Shown piece after piece: positions 5,181-6,019 of a DNA stretch of 6,019 nt; the first letter of the stretch is position 1; each line of letters starts with the position of its first letter. The translations under genes and the position numbers were made by a program. Under the pieces are notes generated by a model, which searched no databases, had not been told where the DNA came from, and saw nothing but the letters and a program-made list of their open reading frames with translations. Source of the DNA: Alphaproteobacteria bacterium (GTDB lineage: Bacteria; Pseudomonadota; Alphaproteobacteria; Rickettsiales; JABSSG01); NCBI GenBank assembly GCA_022600235.1, contig JAHZKS010000056.1:1-6019 (forward strand), given 5' to 3'.

Positions 5181-6019
5181 TTAAGATACAATGTTTCCTG
5201 GAGTAATTTTGGTGCCGTTTAAGAAATCTTTTATATGAATAGCCTTCTTGCCTGGTTTTTGCAAAATAGTTGGCATTAAAGTGCCTTTTCCACAGGCGAT
5301 TGTAAAATTGTTATCTAATATAGTTCCAGGTTTTGAACCATGCTCTAGTGTATATCTGCACTCAGCTTCGAATATTTTTATTTTTTCGTGACCAAGAATA
5401 AAAGTACAACCTATAGAGTTGTTAAATGTTTTGATCATCCTATGAATTTTATCTGCGCTTTCTCTCCAGTCTATAACTGCATCTTCTTTTGCTAATTTTG
5501 CTGCGTATGCTATACCTTCTTCTGACTGTTTTGTGGGTGTTAGTGAGGGGTAATGATCTAGGGCTCTCACGATTAATTCAGATCCTAGTTTAGACATTTT
5601 CTCATGCAGTGTTTTTGAGGTTTCATTTTTAGATAGCATTACCTCTTCTGAAAGCAATATATCTCCTGTATCTACACCTTCATCCATTCGCATAATGCAT
5701 AATGCAGTTTTGGTGTCTCCATTTAAAATTGTATGCTCAATAGGAGCGGCTCCTCTCCATCTAGGAAGTAATGAGGGATGTATATTTAAACATCCATATT
5801 TATACATTTCTAGAACGTTCTTTCTGAGTATGTGTCCGTAAGATACTACGACAATTATATCTGCATCTAGAGACTTTAGTTCATCTAAAATTTCTTTAGA
5901 TTTTAGATTAGGGGGTGTTGAGATAGGTATATTAAGCTCTTCAGCTACTTTATGAACAGGAGATTTCTGTATTTTTTGGCCTCTCTTAGCTTTCGAGGGC
6001 TGCTTTGAGAAGACTCGTA
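5181..6019 (-). CDS. fmt: Methionyl-tRNA formyltransferase (5' end outside window)
   Basis: Fmt transfers a formyl group from 10-formyltetrahydrofolate to initiator Met-tRNA in the cytoplasm. The frame is open from the TAA at 5181-5183 to the right edge, about 278 residues in the window; roughly the first 25-30 residues are missing compared with the usual length of about 305. An internal ATG at 5805-5807 is not the true start, because conserved Fmt sequence precedes it: KRGQKIQKSPVHKVAEE, then DADIIVVVSYGHIL. Downstream are the hydrolase-fold core with the catalytic Asn and His in CLNIHPSLLPRWRGAAPI (codons near 5786 and 5780) and the catalytic Asp in MDEGVDTGDIL (about 5670). The C-terminal tRNA-binding domain follows, from about VIDWRESADKIHRMI to the end. 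The gene sits directly before truA, as an operon. In many alphaproteobacteria def precedes fmt, which would place it beyond the right edge. Confidence 0.96.
   Translation of the reverse strand, partial: RVFSKQPSKAKRGQKIQKSPVHKVAEELNIPISTPPNLKSKEILDELKSLDADIIVVVSYGHILRKNVLEMYKYGCLNIHPSLLPRWRGAAPIEHTILNGDTKTALCIMRMDEGVDTGDILLSEEVMLSKNETSKTLHEKMSKLGSELIVRALDHYPSLTPTKQSEEGIAYAAKLAKEDAVIDWRESADKIHRMIKTFNNSIGCTFILGHEKIKIFEAECRYTLEHGSKPGTILDNNFTIACGKGTLMPTILQKPGKKAIHIKDFLNGTKITPGNIVS

Overview
The window is AT-rich (roughly one third G+C by eye) and looks like part of an alphaproteobacterial chromosome, probably a reduced or host-associated lineage such as Rickettsiales or a relative. Three things suggest this: secA divergent from a secreted parvulin-type prolyl isomerase, fmt immediately followed by truA, and a perfect match to the alphaproteobacterial CtrA consensus (TTAA-N7-TTAAC). 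Genus or species cannot be assigned from the sequence alone.

Layout. Positions 2-85 (+) hold the C-terminal tail of an unidentified Cys/His/Lys-rich protein. Positions 96-314 (+) hold an open frame with convincing codon use but no start codon. It looks like the 3' remnant of a broken gene, and its stop lies inside the 3' end of secA. Positions 306-3020 (-) are a complete secA. A 107-bp divergent intergenic region with an imperfect palindrome separates secA from a 270-residue secreted parvulin-type peptidyl-prolyl isomerase (3128-3940, +). A strong bidirectional terminator (3961-3992) separates that gene from a convergent small three-helix membrane protein of unknown function (4001-4318, -). 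Upstream of the small gene is a candidate promoter whose -35 element overlaps the CtrA-type box. The right-hand third is a fmt-truA operon on the minus strand (6019 down to 4440); fmt runs off the right edge and lacks its first residues.

How the genes work together. SecA drives preproteins, including the signal-peptide-bearing isomerase, through SecYEG, and the isomerase then helps fold exported proteins in the periplasm. Fmt and TruA act in translation: formylation of initiator Met-tRNA, and pseudouridylation of the tRNA anticodon arm. The genes are mostly housekeeping. I saw no mobile element, CRISPR array, tRNA, rRNA or defence-type module. The points most worth a second look are the CtrA-type box in front of the orphan membrane protein and the decayed gene at the left edge.
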